In this document: in pieces, positions 1 through 11,656 of the stretch
Layout: each line of letters starts with the position of its first letter
Position numbering within the stretch: the first letter of the stretch is position 1
DNA from: Sclerodactyla briareus
Lineage: Eukaryota > Echinodermata > Holothuroidea > Dendrochirotida > Sclerodactylidae
DNA: 64,000 nucleotides
Reading direction: 5' to 3'
NCBI GenBank assembly: GCA_026419785.1
Contig: JAODTK010005548.1
Location: 186,001-250,000, forward strand
Program-made: the position numbers and the translations under genes
The notes under the pieces: model-generated
The model's database searches: none
What the model was told of the DNA's origin: nothing
The model's input: only the letters and a program-made list of their open reading frames with translations

Positions 1-679
1 TGAATAAAGTTGCAACTGATTACCAGTTTTAGTGTCTTCAGTGCAGATCTCAACATGGCCTAACACAGAAAATGACACATTGCTGGAAAAAGAGTATAGC
101 ACCGCTTTTGGGGATGAGTCTCCACAGATATCCAACTCCAACATGGTGTAGCTGTCTTTTTACAGTCATACCAGGTATTCTCCTCCATCTAATATTTTAT
201 AATACTTTCAGTTCATCTCAGTGCACAGGGCTCTATGTTGGGATAGCTTTACTACTATATGACTAACAGGGTCTCATGCATGGCCAAAGAATATAAGCCT
301 GTATGTCTGACCGTGCTGAATAAAATGGTAAATTTACTGGTTTAATCATTTTTTCAATCTCTTGCACAAGTGTGGCATCATTCGTCCCCATCACAATAGT
401 TGTTTTGAGGACTGTTGTTTATATCAACGTACTGGTAGCACAATACAAGCGACTCCATTCCAGACCAAATCTGTTCCTCGCGAGATAATGCCCAATATTC
501 GTTATATCACCTGTCAACCCATCTTTCTATGCTACTGACAGGGTATTGTACCTGCATTCTGTAATATTTTGCACTAACTATTCACCGTCCTTAGAGATTT
601 ACCTCGAGAGATTAAAGCATCTCGGTCTAACTTTCCAAAGTTACCACCAATGGTGGTCATTGGCCTCATGCTTGTAATA
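1..679. other. unassigned left edge
   Basis: Only short random ORFs are seen. No repeat or gene could be assigned. It lies downstream of the candidate terminal exon at 680-917 and may include its 3' UTR. Confidence 0.3.
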
Positions 680-917
680 TTAGAACGCTGTCGATTGGCT
701 CATTCGGAAATATTTCTTCTCCCAGAGAGTTATTACCGAGTCGAATAGCCCTTCTCTGAAGAAGTTGTTCTGTCTAAGGGTGTTAATGCTCCAAGAACAG
801 TCTTGAGTTATTTTTCAGAATGGTGGGCGACTCTTTTGTCAATCTGGGATTCTTCTCTTTTTGGATTTTGTTGCTCCAGTCCTCTCATGAAGATCTGTCC
901 TTTCTGGCCCTCTTTCA
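680..917 (-). CDS. candidate terminal exon, type 3, copy a (unrecognised gene)
   Basis: Read on the minus strand, a TTTTAGTTTAG acceptor at 918-920 opens into a frame beginning VKEGQKGQIFMRG and running through KRVAHHSEK. A second frame continues with LRQNNFFREG and ends KKYFRMS...TAF, then TAA at 680-682. The same layout, acceptor included, recurs at 8343-8614 (VIKGQEGQIL..., LRENNIFRR...), so this looks like a duplicated last coding exon. No known domain is recognised; it is basic and probably helical. Two reading-frame changes are needed, either decay or sequencing indels. The type 1, 2 and 4 exons upstream on the same strand are likely parts of the same gene family. Confidence 0.4.
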
Positions 918-2510
918 CTAAACTAAAATCAATTTTAATCTCACTCCACATTCTCCCACTCCAGGCACCACCAGTCATCATACTACACCAAACTATCATG
1001 ATTATCCCCTTCAATTTGATGGCGGGGAAGTTTTTGTGCATTCAACTGCAATTCAATTGCCTCTGTCAAAACAACAGGGGCCCACGTTGATATACTCACC
1101 CTCCGCCTCCTATTTTTTAATATGGGGAGTTGCGCGAGCTTCCGAGTGTACGTTTAATGCCTCTCGTCTAGGGCTACCGCACAGTAGAGGATCTCTCAAA
1201 TAGTATGAGCCTCTGGACGAAAAACAAAAACAAGTTTCCATGTGGCACGTTTCCAATGTGGAAAAGAGCACCAGATACTATTACACATGCCATGATGCAC
1301 AAATGCATTCCCGAAATTACATGATCATACTTACTAACCTTCACATAATGGTTCTGCTGTGATGCTAGTGGACTCTCTGGGGCTACTGGAGTCTGTTCGG
1401 AGTACTTGCAACAGCTAGGTCTTGTCGGTCGGCTCTAGGCAGGTCACGTTGAACGTGAATCTCCTGCCTCTCTTCTTCCAGGTTCAGAGAGTGGTCGGAT
1501 CCTATTAGTAGAGTAGTAGGTTGGTCTCGTCCATCCGACATGCGCAGTGATCATCTTCCTCCGCCACTATTTTCACGATCTTGTTTTATTGTTCCTCAAA
1601 ACTGTAATGTCCTTGATTGCGATTTGCTTTTTCCGAGCAAGGTAGTCACGGTTTTCCCAACTGGCTTAGCCTTATGTCCCAATGCTTCTCTTAGAGCAAC
1701 TTCACAGGAGCGTCCTCTTGGATTCTTTCAACGTGACCAAAATCTCAATCTCCTTTGTGCTACTATGGATACCAAAGATTTTTGTTGGTCACATCAGAGT
1801 TCCTTTTCGGGTATCCAATTCTTATCAGTCCATAATCCGATGTTGTAGCAGTTTAAGGTGAAGGGAATGATATATTCATCAATTAAGGGCAATACAAACT
1901 GTGGATTTGAAAGTAAGACACAGGGTTCTTTCCTGGTTTTTTAATTGGTGTTAAGATTCCTTTTAATTTCTATTGGCATTACCTCGTTTTGGCTAGTTTA
2001 TTCAGTAATCCACACTATGTATTTCTTGGCATGGGGCATATTTGAGATGTTCACTGTGTTTCGAATATTGGCGAAATCTTCTATTTTTGCATCGGGTCGG
2101 ATCCTGGAGTCACCAACGTCCCTTTCGGAGGAGGGAGGTGAATGGCAGTTCGAGAAGCACTGGAATGGTTCACCGCTGCCTGGATATCATCTGATCATAG
2201 TCAAGGGATTTAGTGCAGTACTCTTTGCCACGATTTAACGTCAGGGTTTCCTGATGAGCCTCCTTGCGCTTCTGAACCATAGGATCAAATCAAATCCAAT
2301 CATGCTCGACAACCCATTCTGCATTGCCCTGGCATTGTTTTGTTTTTGTCATGCAAATTCTCTCTTGCAGAATGCCAAAGCTTTCACCAGACCAAAACCT
2401 GCATCGAACCCACAAGAAGGTTTACTTCCAAGGAAGGAATTTCTACTTGCATTGTTTAGGGTGGAGAGCTTCCAGCTACAAGGCTGCCATAGCGAGCTAA
2501 GTTGCTGACT
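918..2510. other. unassigned interval between exon 3a and SINE
   Basis: There are several ORFs of 80-100 codons on the plus strand, but none shows recognisable motifs, a splice context or a duplicate elsewhere in the window. On the minus strand around 1600-1830 a frame containing VALREALGHKAKPVG is open for a stretch, but nothing supports it further. Confidence 0.3.
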
Positions 2511-2910
2511 TGGGAGGCAGATTAGCTCAGTCCGGTAGAGCTCCAGACTGCAAAAAAACCATTGATTGCGAATTCAAAGCCCATGGGACCGGAGGACTTT
2601 CCGCAGTACTGTTGGACAAAGACATGTCTCCTGACCTGTTTCACGCACCCAGGTGTAAGGTGGGTACCTTGTGAGGTGACTTGTGAAAATTAGTGAGCGT
2701 TGTATGTGGCTGCCCCTATGGGAAGTCCCCAGGGGTACGATAAGCGAGTCTTGAAATGGTGCTTCTGGAAGGCGAACAAGCCATAAATGCTTGCTATATA
2801 GTACGGGTGTAACAAGTCACTAATGACAGGGGTAATACTGTGAAGCGCTTTGGAGCCTTGTGGAAAGCGCTATATCACCACTGTAAATTATCCTTATTAA
2901 TAATACTTAT
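2511..2910 (+). repeat. tRNA-derived SINE with LINE-like tail
   Basis: The head carries an RNA polymerase III A box (TAGCTCAGTCCGGTAGAG, 2523-2540) and a degraded B box (GCGAATTCAAAGCC, 2568-2581) at tRNA spacing. A ~300-bp body follows, ending in AAGCGCTTTGGAGCCTTGTG...AAGCGCTATATCACC and an AT-rich TTATTAATAATACTTATCATTATG tail. The GCGCTATATAA-type tail is shared by many CR1/L2-like LINEs and the SINEs they mobilise. The element is non-coding and sits between candidate exons of the minus-strand gene. Confidence 0.7.
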
Positions 2911-5096
2911 CATTATGACTCATTATGACTCAGTATTAATGATATTATCATTATGAACTCATTATGGAGCAGGACCCAACTGAAGGCACACATTCATCAA
3001 ATACCTGATATTTGGCTTTCCTTGGCCGATTCGATCTCTCTCAGGACTCCTTTTAAACAATTACTCCTCTTTGATCGAAGGAATGACTGTCTCCTTAAAT
3101 CCATTCTGTGAACAAAAAACAATGCACATTGGAAGGTGTCTACATTAAAACAGGAATTTGAATATTACAATACTGGGAAGAGGCTTGAATTTACCTTTCT
3201 TGGAGGGGAGATGAGTATAGATATTATTCATTATAAGTGAAAAGGCCTTTGATTTCAATTCATTCACTTGCCCATGGTGTAGCCTATGGATCCAGATCTC
3301 TAACAGATGGAGTTAATCATTATGGACAAATGGCACAATTCCCATGCTTTAACACGAACTGCCTATCAATCGCCATACATCATGTATTATAAATAGTGGT
3401 GCCAAAGTGATGCCGATGGGGGATTCACTTATTTACCAATATAAAGTGAAGTTACTTAATGATGATAATAATAATATATGATAATAATAATGGCAATCTT
3501 ATACAAGCAACTAACTCCAACAAAAAAGGGGAAGAATGTCTGAAAAGCCGTCAGAGGCTACAACAGGTGTTAACATAGACGCAGTCAAAACTGAGGGAGA
3601 GGACAAGTCTAAATTAAAGAATACATGCAGAAGACCATGTACTGTCTTACGTTGTGCGCTGTACCACTGGTGTCCTGAAGCATTACAGAGTGCATTCGGT
3701 GACAAACAATGAGGCAAACAGTCTGTGTTGACTTGTGTTTGACATAGTACATTAAAATTGCCATATTTGATATGTAATATCAATGCAAGACTGCATCTCC
3801 TCCCATCACAGGTGTGGTTTGGGGACATTTCTACAGCCAAGGCTTTTTTATAGGCGTGCGTTCCTGAATTTGGTTTCACGTGCCTGACACATATACAATA
3901 CTAAGTTACAACAAGGCATCGCCAAAAAGTGTCTCGCCTGTTTCGCGATCTGTGGTTTCTATAATTCACAACACTACCACTATACACACTACTAGTTCAT
4001 GCAGACCTCGTCATGTCAATGAACACACATATTTTCACATGTAACATATAAAAATTCCTAAAACTGACCAATAAGTTGACTCTTATTAACAAAAAATCCT
4101 TATTGGCTTTTTTTCTTCTTCATGCCCCCCAACTCTTCTCTCCAATAAATACTCAAATTTGAACAAAGTTTTATCGCTCATTCAACTCACTTCTTTGAAC
4201 CAAAATCCAACTTGAAATGTTCTAAATCCCCTTAGCATGCCGGGCTTCTTGTCCTTTTTAAAATACTTTTCCTCCATTATTCATTGCCCCTTCCATTTTC
4301 CAAGCATCCGACAGCACCCCCCCCCCCCTCCCAGGCAGCAAACACCCTCCCCCACCAACAAACTATCCCCACAGCAGTCAAGGATGTCCCCAACATATAT
4401 CTTTTGAGCACCTCCACTTGGTCCCCAGTCCCAAGCAAGAAGAGAGAGGAAAGAAGAAGGTTACAGTATTTTTGAAGGCCAAAAACCTAATCAAATTGGT
4501 TGGGTATAGAGGGTTGCCTGTTGGCAGCTCATAACAGCACAATGTCCACAGGAACTATGGTTTACTCGTTCTCGTGCTTTATTTAACAGAAGCTATTATA
4601 TGATTGAATTCGAATTCAATTCCTGAACATCAATACTGAAAATCTAATCATTCATCTACCTGTCATCCAGGTCCTACATGCCCAACTACCTCACGTAGCA
4701 CATACGGTTGCTTGCGGAATCCACTAACACTCTTAACATGATTGACATAAAATAGCTAATTACCCAACTTGATGACTTTGCTGCCCAAAATCTCAATCCA
4801 TATCGTGTACACCCAACCCTGGTGCTTACACCAAAATTTCATCATAATTGGCCTCACGTTTTGTGAAAATCCTGCAACGAGAAAGTGTACACACACACAC
4901 ACACGCACACGCCCACACATGCCATAGTGACCATATGTCCCTCTTCCGAACTTAGGCGAACAAAAACATCTCACGCCAGCATGAATTCAAATAGGAGGAT
5001 ATTGTTAGATTTGCCAGGGCCAGCAAACTCATGCCAGAACCTGTTGTGCTAATGATGAATCTCAGAAATGGCTTCAGCATCCTGTTATTTACATAC
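2911..5096. other. unassigned, low-complexity patches
   Basis: AT-rich DNA with ATTATG microsatellite at 2911-2960, ATAATAATA at 3463-3490, a C-rich run at 4316-4330 and a (CA)n tract at 4890-4915. A 122-codon minus-strand ORF at 3511-3879 has no recognisable motif and no duplicate, so it was not called. Confidence 0.35.
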
Positions 5097-5222
5097 ATTC
5101 CAAATCCAACACTGTCTCTTGCAAGGCTCTCCTTTCTCATGCCTTTCAGGCTTGAGACGGCGCTGCTTCTTCCTAGTACATTTAACGTTGCGTATCTTTT
5201 GTGACACTTCTTTACGAAAGTT
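5097..5222 (-). CDS. candidate internal exon, type 4, copy a
   Basis: The minus strand shows a pyrimidine-rich acceptor ending GGGATATCTAG (5223 upward) and a possible donor GTATGT at 5091-5096. Between them one frame reads NFRKEVSQKIRN, then TRKKQRRLKPERHEKGE and CKRQCWIWN. The nucleotide sequence aligns with the exon at 11657-11865 across the acceptor and the RKK region, with about a one-base difference, so the two are paralogous. The encoded peptide is strongly basic. Phase 1 at the 5' side matches the phase-1 donor of the type 1 exon at 5803, supporting a 1-to-4 junction. Product unknown. Confidence 0.4.
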
Positions 5223-5404
5223 CTAGATATCCCAGAAAAGATGAAATGGAATCATGTTTGGGACATGCTAACAGGAATAGTATGGATCAGCTAAGCTTAC
5301 CAAATCAATTCACATAATACTGGACAGTTATATGAACCTGAGAGTAACTTACTGTCCTCTGTTCCAAGTTTAATAATGTGAATGATACAAAAAAGTAGGT
5401 AGGT

Positions 5405-5745
5405 ATTTTCTGGCCGTTTATTCCCTGGCTCTTCTCTCTTGTTTCCTAGCTACTATTTCCTGGCTTTCATTTTCCGGCTCCTATTCCTCTGGCTACTGTT
5501 CCTGGCTCTATCCCCCAGGGCTCTCATCCTTATTTCCTGGCTTCTCATTCCCTGCAGGCTCTGATTCCCATCATTATATCCTGCTTAAATTCCCTGCAGG
5601 GCTCTCATTTCGTTAATTCCTGGCTTTCATTTCCTGACTCTTATTGCCCTGGCTCTTATCCCTGGTCTTATTCTCTCATGGGGCTCTCATTTCTTGATTT
5701 CCTAGCGCCATATCTTATTTCCGGCTCTAATTTCCTGGCTCTGAA
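5405..5745. repeat. degenerate pyrimidine-rich tandem repeat (TTTCCTGGCTCT)
   Basis: The words TTTCCTGGCT, GGCTCTCATT and CCCTGCAGG recur about twenty times with irregular spacing of roughly 13-27 bp. The strand asymmetry is strong: pyrimidine-rich on plus, AGAGCCAGGAAAT on minus. It lies in the putative intron just downstream of exon 1a on the minus strand. No coding frame is conserved across units. Confidence 0.7.
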
Positions 5746-5802
5746 GGGACAACCTTCAAAATGAAGAGAGCCTGTATTGAAACGTAAGCTCAAAATACTC
5801 AC

Positions 5803-6048
5803 CCAAGGATTTTTACCATGCTCCTCAAACTTCACACAAGACGTGATACTCCCTCTTTTGCATACAATCTCCCAATTCTATTGTGTGATCCCTGGTGTTG
5901 GTTCCCCATGTCGGCAGAATAAGAATGCGTCTCGGCTATAACTTCCCCCAATTCTTCAGTACTCTGCCTCCTTCTCTCCAATTCTGCCAGAACCTGATCA
6001 GAGTACACTGCCATAGCTCAGGCTTGGTGAATAACTCCATTGCATGAT
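5803..6048 (-). CDS. candidate internal exon, type 1, copy a
   Basis: Minus strand: acceptor TTTTTTACCAATAG (6049 upward), donor CCTTGG/GTGAGT (GT at 5801-5802). The central frame reads VYSDQVLAELERRRQST, EELGEVIAETHSYSADMG, NQHQGSHNR, and the exon closes with CEV-GAW-KSLG. The copy at 13361-13594 has YSDSVMGALEKRG, EDVGQVVAET and a cleaner end, VCDICGAWKKSLG. Both exons end in the same phase with the same donor. The pattern [YSD-V--LE-R...VxAET] suggests a helical segment, followed by a CxxC knuckle that could be half of a zinc-binding module. Frameshifts are needed near the start and after NRIGRLY. The family is not recognised. Confidence 0.5.
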
Positions 6049-6734
6049 CTATTGGTAAAAAACAACAATACCACATTCCACATATTTTTCCATTATTTTT
6101 ATGTAACATACCAAACCAGCCTATGCAAACAACACCCATCAGCAACTAAAAACCTTAACACAAACCCTTAAGAGGTTTAAGCCTCATCACACTGAATATG
6201 AACCGAGGGGGTTCTCACTTAGGAAATTAGTGCAAATCTAATGGCACTTGATTGTCGAGTAATACACGTTCTGAAATGTTCAGCTTCAGAGACCCTCATT
6301 TACAACAAGCATAGGTACCAGCCCAATACAGTCACTCAGACGCTTTGGCCGATTTGCCAGCATGAACTCTCGTAATGACTCTATACCCCATGGCAATGTT
6401 CTTTTCATTCTCAGTATCGACTGAATTATCAAATTCATTACTAGATGAATGGAAAACGGAGCCTGTGATATTACTTCATTAACTAATATCATACTGTTAT
6501 AATCCCCACTAAAAATGATTTTGTCTGAAATTTGGAGATATCCAATGTTTCTCTTGGGAGGTGGGGAGGGGCGACAAGTAGCCTATTAAATCCATACAAG
6601 TGGTATTTCCATACCCTTCCTCCTAATCTAAATCATGTTTAACATTGTCAAGATATCGGCATGAATATCACTGAATATTGGCAAACAAAAAAGTATAAAG
6701 CCACTCAAACACCATGGGCCATCACAATATACTC

Positions 6735-6827
6735 ACCCTTCCATTGTGCATGAAATTATCACTAACATTATTTTCACACAGGATGCCCATCACCATGAAT
6801 TTTGTTATTATGAGAACGGACAACTAA
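6735..6827 (-). CDS. weak candidate exon
   Basis: A minus-strand acceptor-like stretch (TACTATGTTTTTAG) and a GGTGAGTATATT donor bound 93 bases with an open frame containing VMGILCENNVSDNF. It has no duplicate and no motif. It is included only because both borders are good and it lies among the other minus-strand exons. Confidence 0.2.
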
Positions 6828-7057
6828 AAACATAGTAATTTCTAGCCATTCTTCAATCAAGTCCCAAAACAAGGGTGGTGGGAGAATTGTAACAACAGAA
6901 CAGCAGTTGTCAGGATATTGCATTGACAGGTGTTGCTCTTTCTTCTGGGGAAGGGGATAGGGGGTTGGTTGTAGGTATCTCACAGGGAGAGAGGGACAAC
7001 TCGTTTAGCTGACCGCACTCTAATACCCAGAGTTCACTGATAAAATAGCAGCTTTAC

Positions 7058-7212
7058 CCTCAGGCTCCCTTTCTTCAGATGATACTGTGTTGTCTGTGTC
7101 GCTGACAGGGTCCTTCCCAGAGCTTGATGGGTCGTCGTCCTCAGGTCTGTGAGGGGGGCTGAGGGTGGACGATGTCCCTTGGAGTGCTCTGAACGGTGTT
7201 ATAGGCATAGTA
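7058..7212 (-). CDS. candidate linker exon, type 2, copy a (intact frame)
   Basis: Minus strand: acceptor TATAGATCCTAG-like (7213-7214), donor GTAAAG (7052-7057). One uninterrupted frame reads MPITPFRALQGTSSTLSP, then PEDDDPSSSGKDPVSD and SSEEREPEG. It is a Ser/Pro/acidic, probably disordered linker. Two paralogous exons lie at 7735-7868 and 8826-8960, sharing the LQGxSSTLSP and PSSSxxxP words and the acceptor sequence ATCCTAGTAC (first two copies). Such linkers are typical of transcription regulators but carry no specific function. This is the best preserved of the three. Confidence 0.5.
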
Positions 7213-7734
7213 CTAGGATCTATACTTGACGCTGAGAACCATCACCGCTTGCTCGTGAGGTGGATGTCTTCGTCAAGCTTGTTATCTGATGAATGAGAAA
7301 ACATGTCCTGTCATACTTAATAGTATTCCAAGCAGGTAGAAATTTTTTTTTGAAAGACTCTGACGATTTTTTACATTGTTTTTTTTTAAATTTAGCAGGC
7401 TATCTGGTTTTCTAGCTTTCCAGATTCAGAACATGTTACACCCTCAGGCGTCAGTCACAATCATTCTTCGCAAACCCACCCTCATGAATTTCATCACCAA
7501 ACACATCACACGGCATCTTGGTCACTCACTGGCATCGCCCACATGAATACAGAGCAAATATATACCCTCACTCTTCCTCTCTCTCACTCACTCTCACTTC
7601 TCTCACGCTTGGTCATGCCCCTTTGCTTATTCATGACGACCAAATACCGGACAGATTGTTGGCAACTTTTCATTAGTAGGTTTCAGTTATCTGACACATG
7701 TCCAAAATGACATTTAAAGCCTTGCAATGTTTAC

Positions 7735-7868
7735 CTCGTCAGCCCCCTACTCTGGGGGTGAACTGTGAGCTATCCATGGGGGCCTCTTTGGAGCTTGATG
7801 GAGGTCTCAGCTGGGCTGAGCGTGGATGATTTCCCTTGAACTGCTTTGGGTGATGCTACAGGTACGTA
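7735..7868 (-). CDS. candidate linker exon, type 2, copy b
   Basis: Minus strand: acceptor GATCCTAG (CT at 7869-7870), donor GTAAAC (7729-7734). The frame VPVASPKAVQGKSSTLSP continues after one frameshift as PSSSKEAPMDSSQFTPR, then a TGA. It aligns with the type 2 exons at 7058 and 8826. A one-base indel in the middle and the stop near the donor suggest decay or read error. Confidence 0.42.
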
Positions 7869-8342
7869 CTAGGATCTATACTGATGACAATGCTACCTTC
7901 CTCGTCAGTAGCGAGTGGATCTACTCGCCAAGCATCATCTGAGGGACAAACAACATGTACTGTACTATTGACTGTGCTCTGGTACTCAACTCATGATTTT
8001 ATGAAGATTTTCGCAGAATATTTCATTGCTTTCATTTGTGAGGGGTGAAACCAATCAGACACGAATACAGGCTATGCATTTTAACATACTTGCTACATCT
8101 TAGCTGTCCAGATACAAGGATTTCATTTCAAAAACCCTTCCATGCACTGATATTTCATTCTACACAAAAATGAACCCGGCCTTAAATCATCTGCCGGAAA
8201 TTAATTCTTAAAATAACCCTTCTGTAATGGTCTAACATTCATTCCAAACATTTCCTAAGAATGAGAAATATGGGAAATTCAATGTCGAGAAGGCAAACGC
8301 CACGTAACCTCATGACCGATTGCCAAATAATGGGCAAACCGA

Positions 8343-8614
8343 CTACCAACTAGAGCACTGTCTCAAGTTTCGTGATGAACGTTGCAGAATGGACATTCGT
8401 AATATTTCTTTCTTCTCGCAGAGAGTGATCAATCAGTGGATTGTCCTTCTGAAAATATTGTTTTCTCTAAGATGGAATCGTTTCAAGAACAGTCTTGATA
8501 TTTTTTTCAGGAATCACGGGCGAATTATTTGGAGTTTTGGTTTCATTTTTCTTTCCTGGGATGTTGTGGCTTCGGTGTCGTTTATGAGGATTTGTCCTTC
8601 CTGACCCTTAATCA
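8343..8614 (-). CDS. candidate terminal exon, type 3, copy b
   Basis: Minus strand: acceptor TAGTTTTGTTTAG (CT at 8615-8616). The peptide pieces VIKGQEGQILINDTEAT, SPVIPEKNIKTVLETIP and LRENNIFRRT, then ITLCEKK and RMS, align in order with the exon at 680-917. Several stops and frame changes interrupt it. There is no known domain. Together with 2c, 4b and 1b it would form one gene copy running from about 13.6 to 8.3 kb. Confidence 0.38.
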
Positions 8615-8825
8615 CTAAACAAAACTACCTATTTGTGTGGCATCCACCGAATTGAACTTGTTAATGTCTATTGTTGACAAGATGGTCACTAACAAAACAG
8701 GCATCACACCATGCCTAGTGACCAGCTAACAACAACTGGCAATGACACACCCCTCGCACCCCCTATTAACCCCCCCCCCCCCCCTCCTCACCCCCTAATC
8801 AGCCCAGTATATATTGGCTCCTTAC

Positions 8826-8960
8826 CTTCTGGTGAGGACAAGTTATGCAGGCTATCTATTAGAGCCTCTTTAGAGCTTGATGGCTTGCTTCCCTTTCTCC
8901 AGCCGGGATAAGTTTAGATGATGGTAGGGTAGTATTGGGCTCTTCATTGTCACCAGTAAT
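8826..8960 (-). CDS. candidate linker exon, type 2, copy c
   Basis: Minus strand: acceptor TTTGTTCACACAG (CT at 8961-8962), donor CAGAAG/GTAAGG (8820-8825). Frame ITGDNEEPNTTLPSSKL, then after a one-base shift PSSSKEALIDSLHNLSSPEG up to the donor. The second half matches PSSSKEAPMD of the copy at 7735. Both splice sites are good. Ser/Pro/acidic linker of unknown protein. Confidence 0.45.
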
Positions 8961-9039
8961 CTGTGTGAACAAATCATTGATGACTTCCATGGATATCCAC
9001 ATATGGAAATTTGGAATTTGAAAAATCGTAACCTCGATC

Positions 9040-9570
9040 AAGTGCTGACGCATTCACGCCTTGCAAATATTCCCACAACAGGAAGGTTGGTGCTCAGTCG
9101 GTTCTCCATTGCTGCTCGTCTCTGTTGATGCCATTCCTGTGACAATCCGTGACAGCCGCAGGATTTATGTAAAGAAATCTCTTAAAACATACTTATCAAT
9201 TTACCCTTTTAAATTGTCAATATTCATTTCGTATCCTTTTAGGGTTGTTGGCATTTTGGGTTGTCCGTGGCCTGTTCTGTTTTGTTAGTGTACAATTTTT
9301 TTTTGCCTCCATAATTTTATATTTTTATATTATATTTATATATATATATTACTGCTTGTGCCAATTTTAATTTTGTATCCGGTTTTTTAAAAGGTTTTTT
9401 TTTAACTCCATTTCTGGACATTTTTTTCTCTAAATTTTACTTTTTTTTTTTTCCCTTCTTTTTCTACATGAATTGTATATTCACATTTGTTTTTAGGTTT
9501 CTTTTTTGTAAAGCGCCCTGATCCTTTGGTGAAGGGCCTATATAAGCACCGAGTTTTTATTTATTTATTG
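9040..9570 (+). mobile_element. 3' end of a CR1/L2-like LINE
   Basis: The frame at 9121-9215 reads DAIPVTIRDSRRIYV and KKSLKTYLSIYPF. This is the usual C-terminus of CR1/Jockey-type ORF2 proteins (WN-LP--IR...FKK-LKTYLF). A T-rich 3' UTR follows, with AAAGCGCCCTGATCCTTTGG, GGGCCTATATAAGCACC and (TTTA)n at 9512-9570. It is 5'-truncated, as most LINE copies are. It sits in plus orientation inside the minus-strand gene region. Confidence 0.65.
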
Positions 9571-10099
9571 AACCATGTCATTCTTGACCTTTTCTTTATT
9601 TCATACTGATGCCTCTCCATTGTCTTGGGAACCCAAGTACCCGGAATCTCTGATCTACAGGAAATTTCAAACCGCAGTCGTTTTACGTCTCCAGGCTACT
9701 TGTGCCTATACTTCCTAATGAACCTCCAGCCATGTAATATGTCCCAGTTAGCCCAGAAATCCTGCCTTTCCACATGTAATTCTGCTCTGTGTGAGTATTG
9801 TGAGAATCACTGGAGCCAAATGCCGCTGAACAAGATTACCTTAATTTACTACCACAGCATGATGGTCTTGGAAAAATTGATTTCTACTTGTAAGATTCAA
9901 TTTTGTGATTATGCATGTTAGTTGCAGTGGCATATGTTTTTAGTACTGTGTTTTTTAAATCAATAAAGTTGGCAGCAAGACCATTCTAGAACCGAGAAAA
10001 GCCAAAAGGCTCAGTGAATCCCATCGATCCTGACTTGATAACGCTGAGGCATTGCAACTCATATGCCTTACAATATTTCATTAGGGAGCATTTAGTATA
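9571..10099. other. unassigned
   Basis: Plus-strand ORF 9625-9921 (98 codons) has no recognised motif. A CAATAAAG polyadenylation-like word occurs near 9961. Nothing else is seen. Confidence 0.3.
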
Positions 10100-11100
10100 T
10101 TAAGGGGGACTCACATACCAAGTATGAGCTTCATCCATCCAGGTGAGGTCTTGTTAACACGCTAAAATTAGCCAAAATATCAATGTTTTCACACTTCCCC
10201 ATTTTCCCCCCAAACTGGCTCCAGCCTACACTAAAACGAGAGTTCATGTGCTTCCCATGAGAGCTGCATACCAATTTCAAACGATCTACAAACGAGAGTT
10301 CATGTGCTTCCCATGAGAAAGCTTGCATACCAAATTTGAACGACAAATCAGCATTCTGGACATACTGTGTCAACAAGAGTTTAGGCCTTTACCTTTTTTT
10401 TTTTTTTACCTTGATGAACTTGATATGGTCCCAAACACCAGGGATTATTACTCACTATGGAGAAGCCAATACTAAGTATGATTTCCGCCATCGGTGAGGT
10501 CATTTACTAGGTCACAAGCTAAAATTGGCCGCAAATATTCCATTTTTCACAATGTTCTCAATTTTCGCCCTGGTCTACACCAAACCATAGGTAAGTGCCT
10601 CCCCTAAAACAGCTGCATACTATTTTCAAACCGGATCAGACTAGGCATTCTATTCTGGACTCATCCTGTGAACAATACTACGTATTATGGGGAACCAAAT
10701 ACCAAATAAATTCATCAATTCACACTGATAGCACTCTGATCTTGAGACAGCAGCTAACTTCCTTCGGACCATCCCTGGAGAAATCAATGGTGGGGATGGG
10801 ATGGAAAACGGAAACGGGGCAGACCAAGCACATTGATGTCATCAGCGCACGGAACCATCTCTGGATTAATTGCGTGAAGGGCAACCAGAACCGGAAGGAC
10901 TGGAGGATAATGTCATGGTCATCGCCAGGGGTCGGACACGACTAGACAGTACAAGGTATATACCAAGTATGTACTTCATTCATCCAGGTGGTGTTTAGTT
11001 ATCATGTTAAAAAACTAGGTTCCCCACTACATCCATACCCTGTCATGACTGAATAGATTCCTTCCTCCCTCGTCAAGGAATAGAAAACACCCAGCTAGCA
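10100..11100 (+). repeat. degraded copies of the ~315-bp TGACCT repeat, with a 58-bp internal duplication
   Basis: Words diagnostic of the family are present: TACCAAGTATGA, CATCCATCCAGGTG, AAGCTAAAATTGGCC and, at the 3' edge, GATTCCTTCCTCCCTCGTCAAGGAA, the same tail as near 23245-23270. ACGAGAGTTCATGTGCTTCC is duplicated in tandem at about 10237 and 10291. About two to three diverged units. Confidence 0.65.
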
Positions 11101-11314
11101 CTTCAAATTCAATACCTGTGAGATTTCATTGGTCCAATCTGCTCTCGCCGGGAAGTACTTCAAATCACTCTCTCAGTGGTGATGAAAAGATTACACTCCT
11201 CCATCCGTCACTGAGGAATGAAAAAGTAATGGCCCGGGTCCTCTATTGGCATTTTCCAATCCATAATCTGAATAAGCGGAGGGCTCTACTTTCAATGCAA
11301 GAGGTCCAATGCTC

Positions 11315-11580
11315 TCCATGGTACGACTACAATACAACCTAGAAGGCAAGCTAAAGATTAGTGAAGCTGTGCCTACATGCTTTCCCCAGAGTTGTGGATG
11401 GTACAACTACACTACAACCCTAGAACACAAGCTAAAGATCAAGAAGCTGGGCCCACATGCTTCCCACCATAGTTGTGGATGGTACAACTACACTACAAAC
11501 CCTAGAAACAAGCTAAATCAAGCTAAACGTCATAAGCTGGGCCCACGTGCTTCCCACCAGAGTTGTGGGACAGCTTGGTC
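11315..11580 (+). repeat. ~80-bp tandem repeat, about 3 copies
   Basis: AGTTGTGGATGGTACAACTA, ACAAGCTAAA and AAGCTGGGCCCAC recur at about 11390, 11472 and (partly) 11563. The first unit at 11315 is partial. Units differ by small indels. Any ORF across it is repeat-driven. Confidence 0.75.
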
Positions 11581-11656
11581 CATGTCCTCAACTTCGCCAC
11601 CACATGTGCGCGCATCATGCCCACCTGTGGTAAGTAGTGCTATATTTTTTTTTAGA

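Noticed and set aside
2511-2595. Possible tRNA gene
   Set aside because: The A and B boxes are present, but the cloverleaf arms do not pair and the body continues into a SINE tail.
3511-3879. 122-codon minus-strand ORF
   Set aside because: No motif, no splice context, no duplicate in the window. Its length is within chance for this composition.
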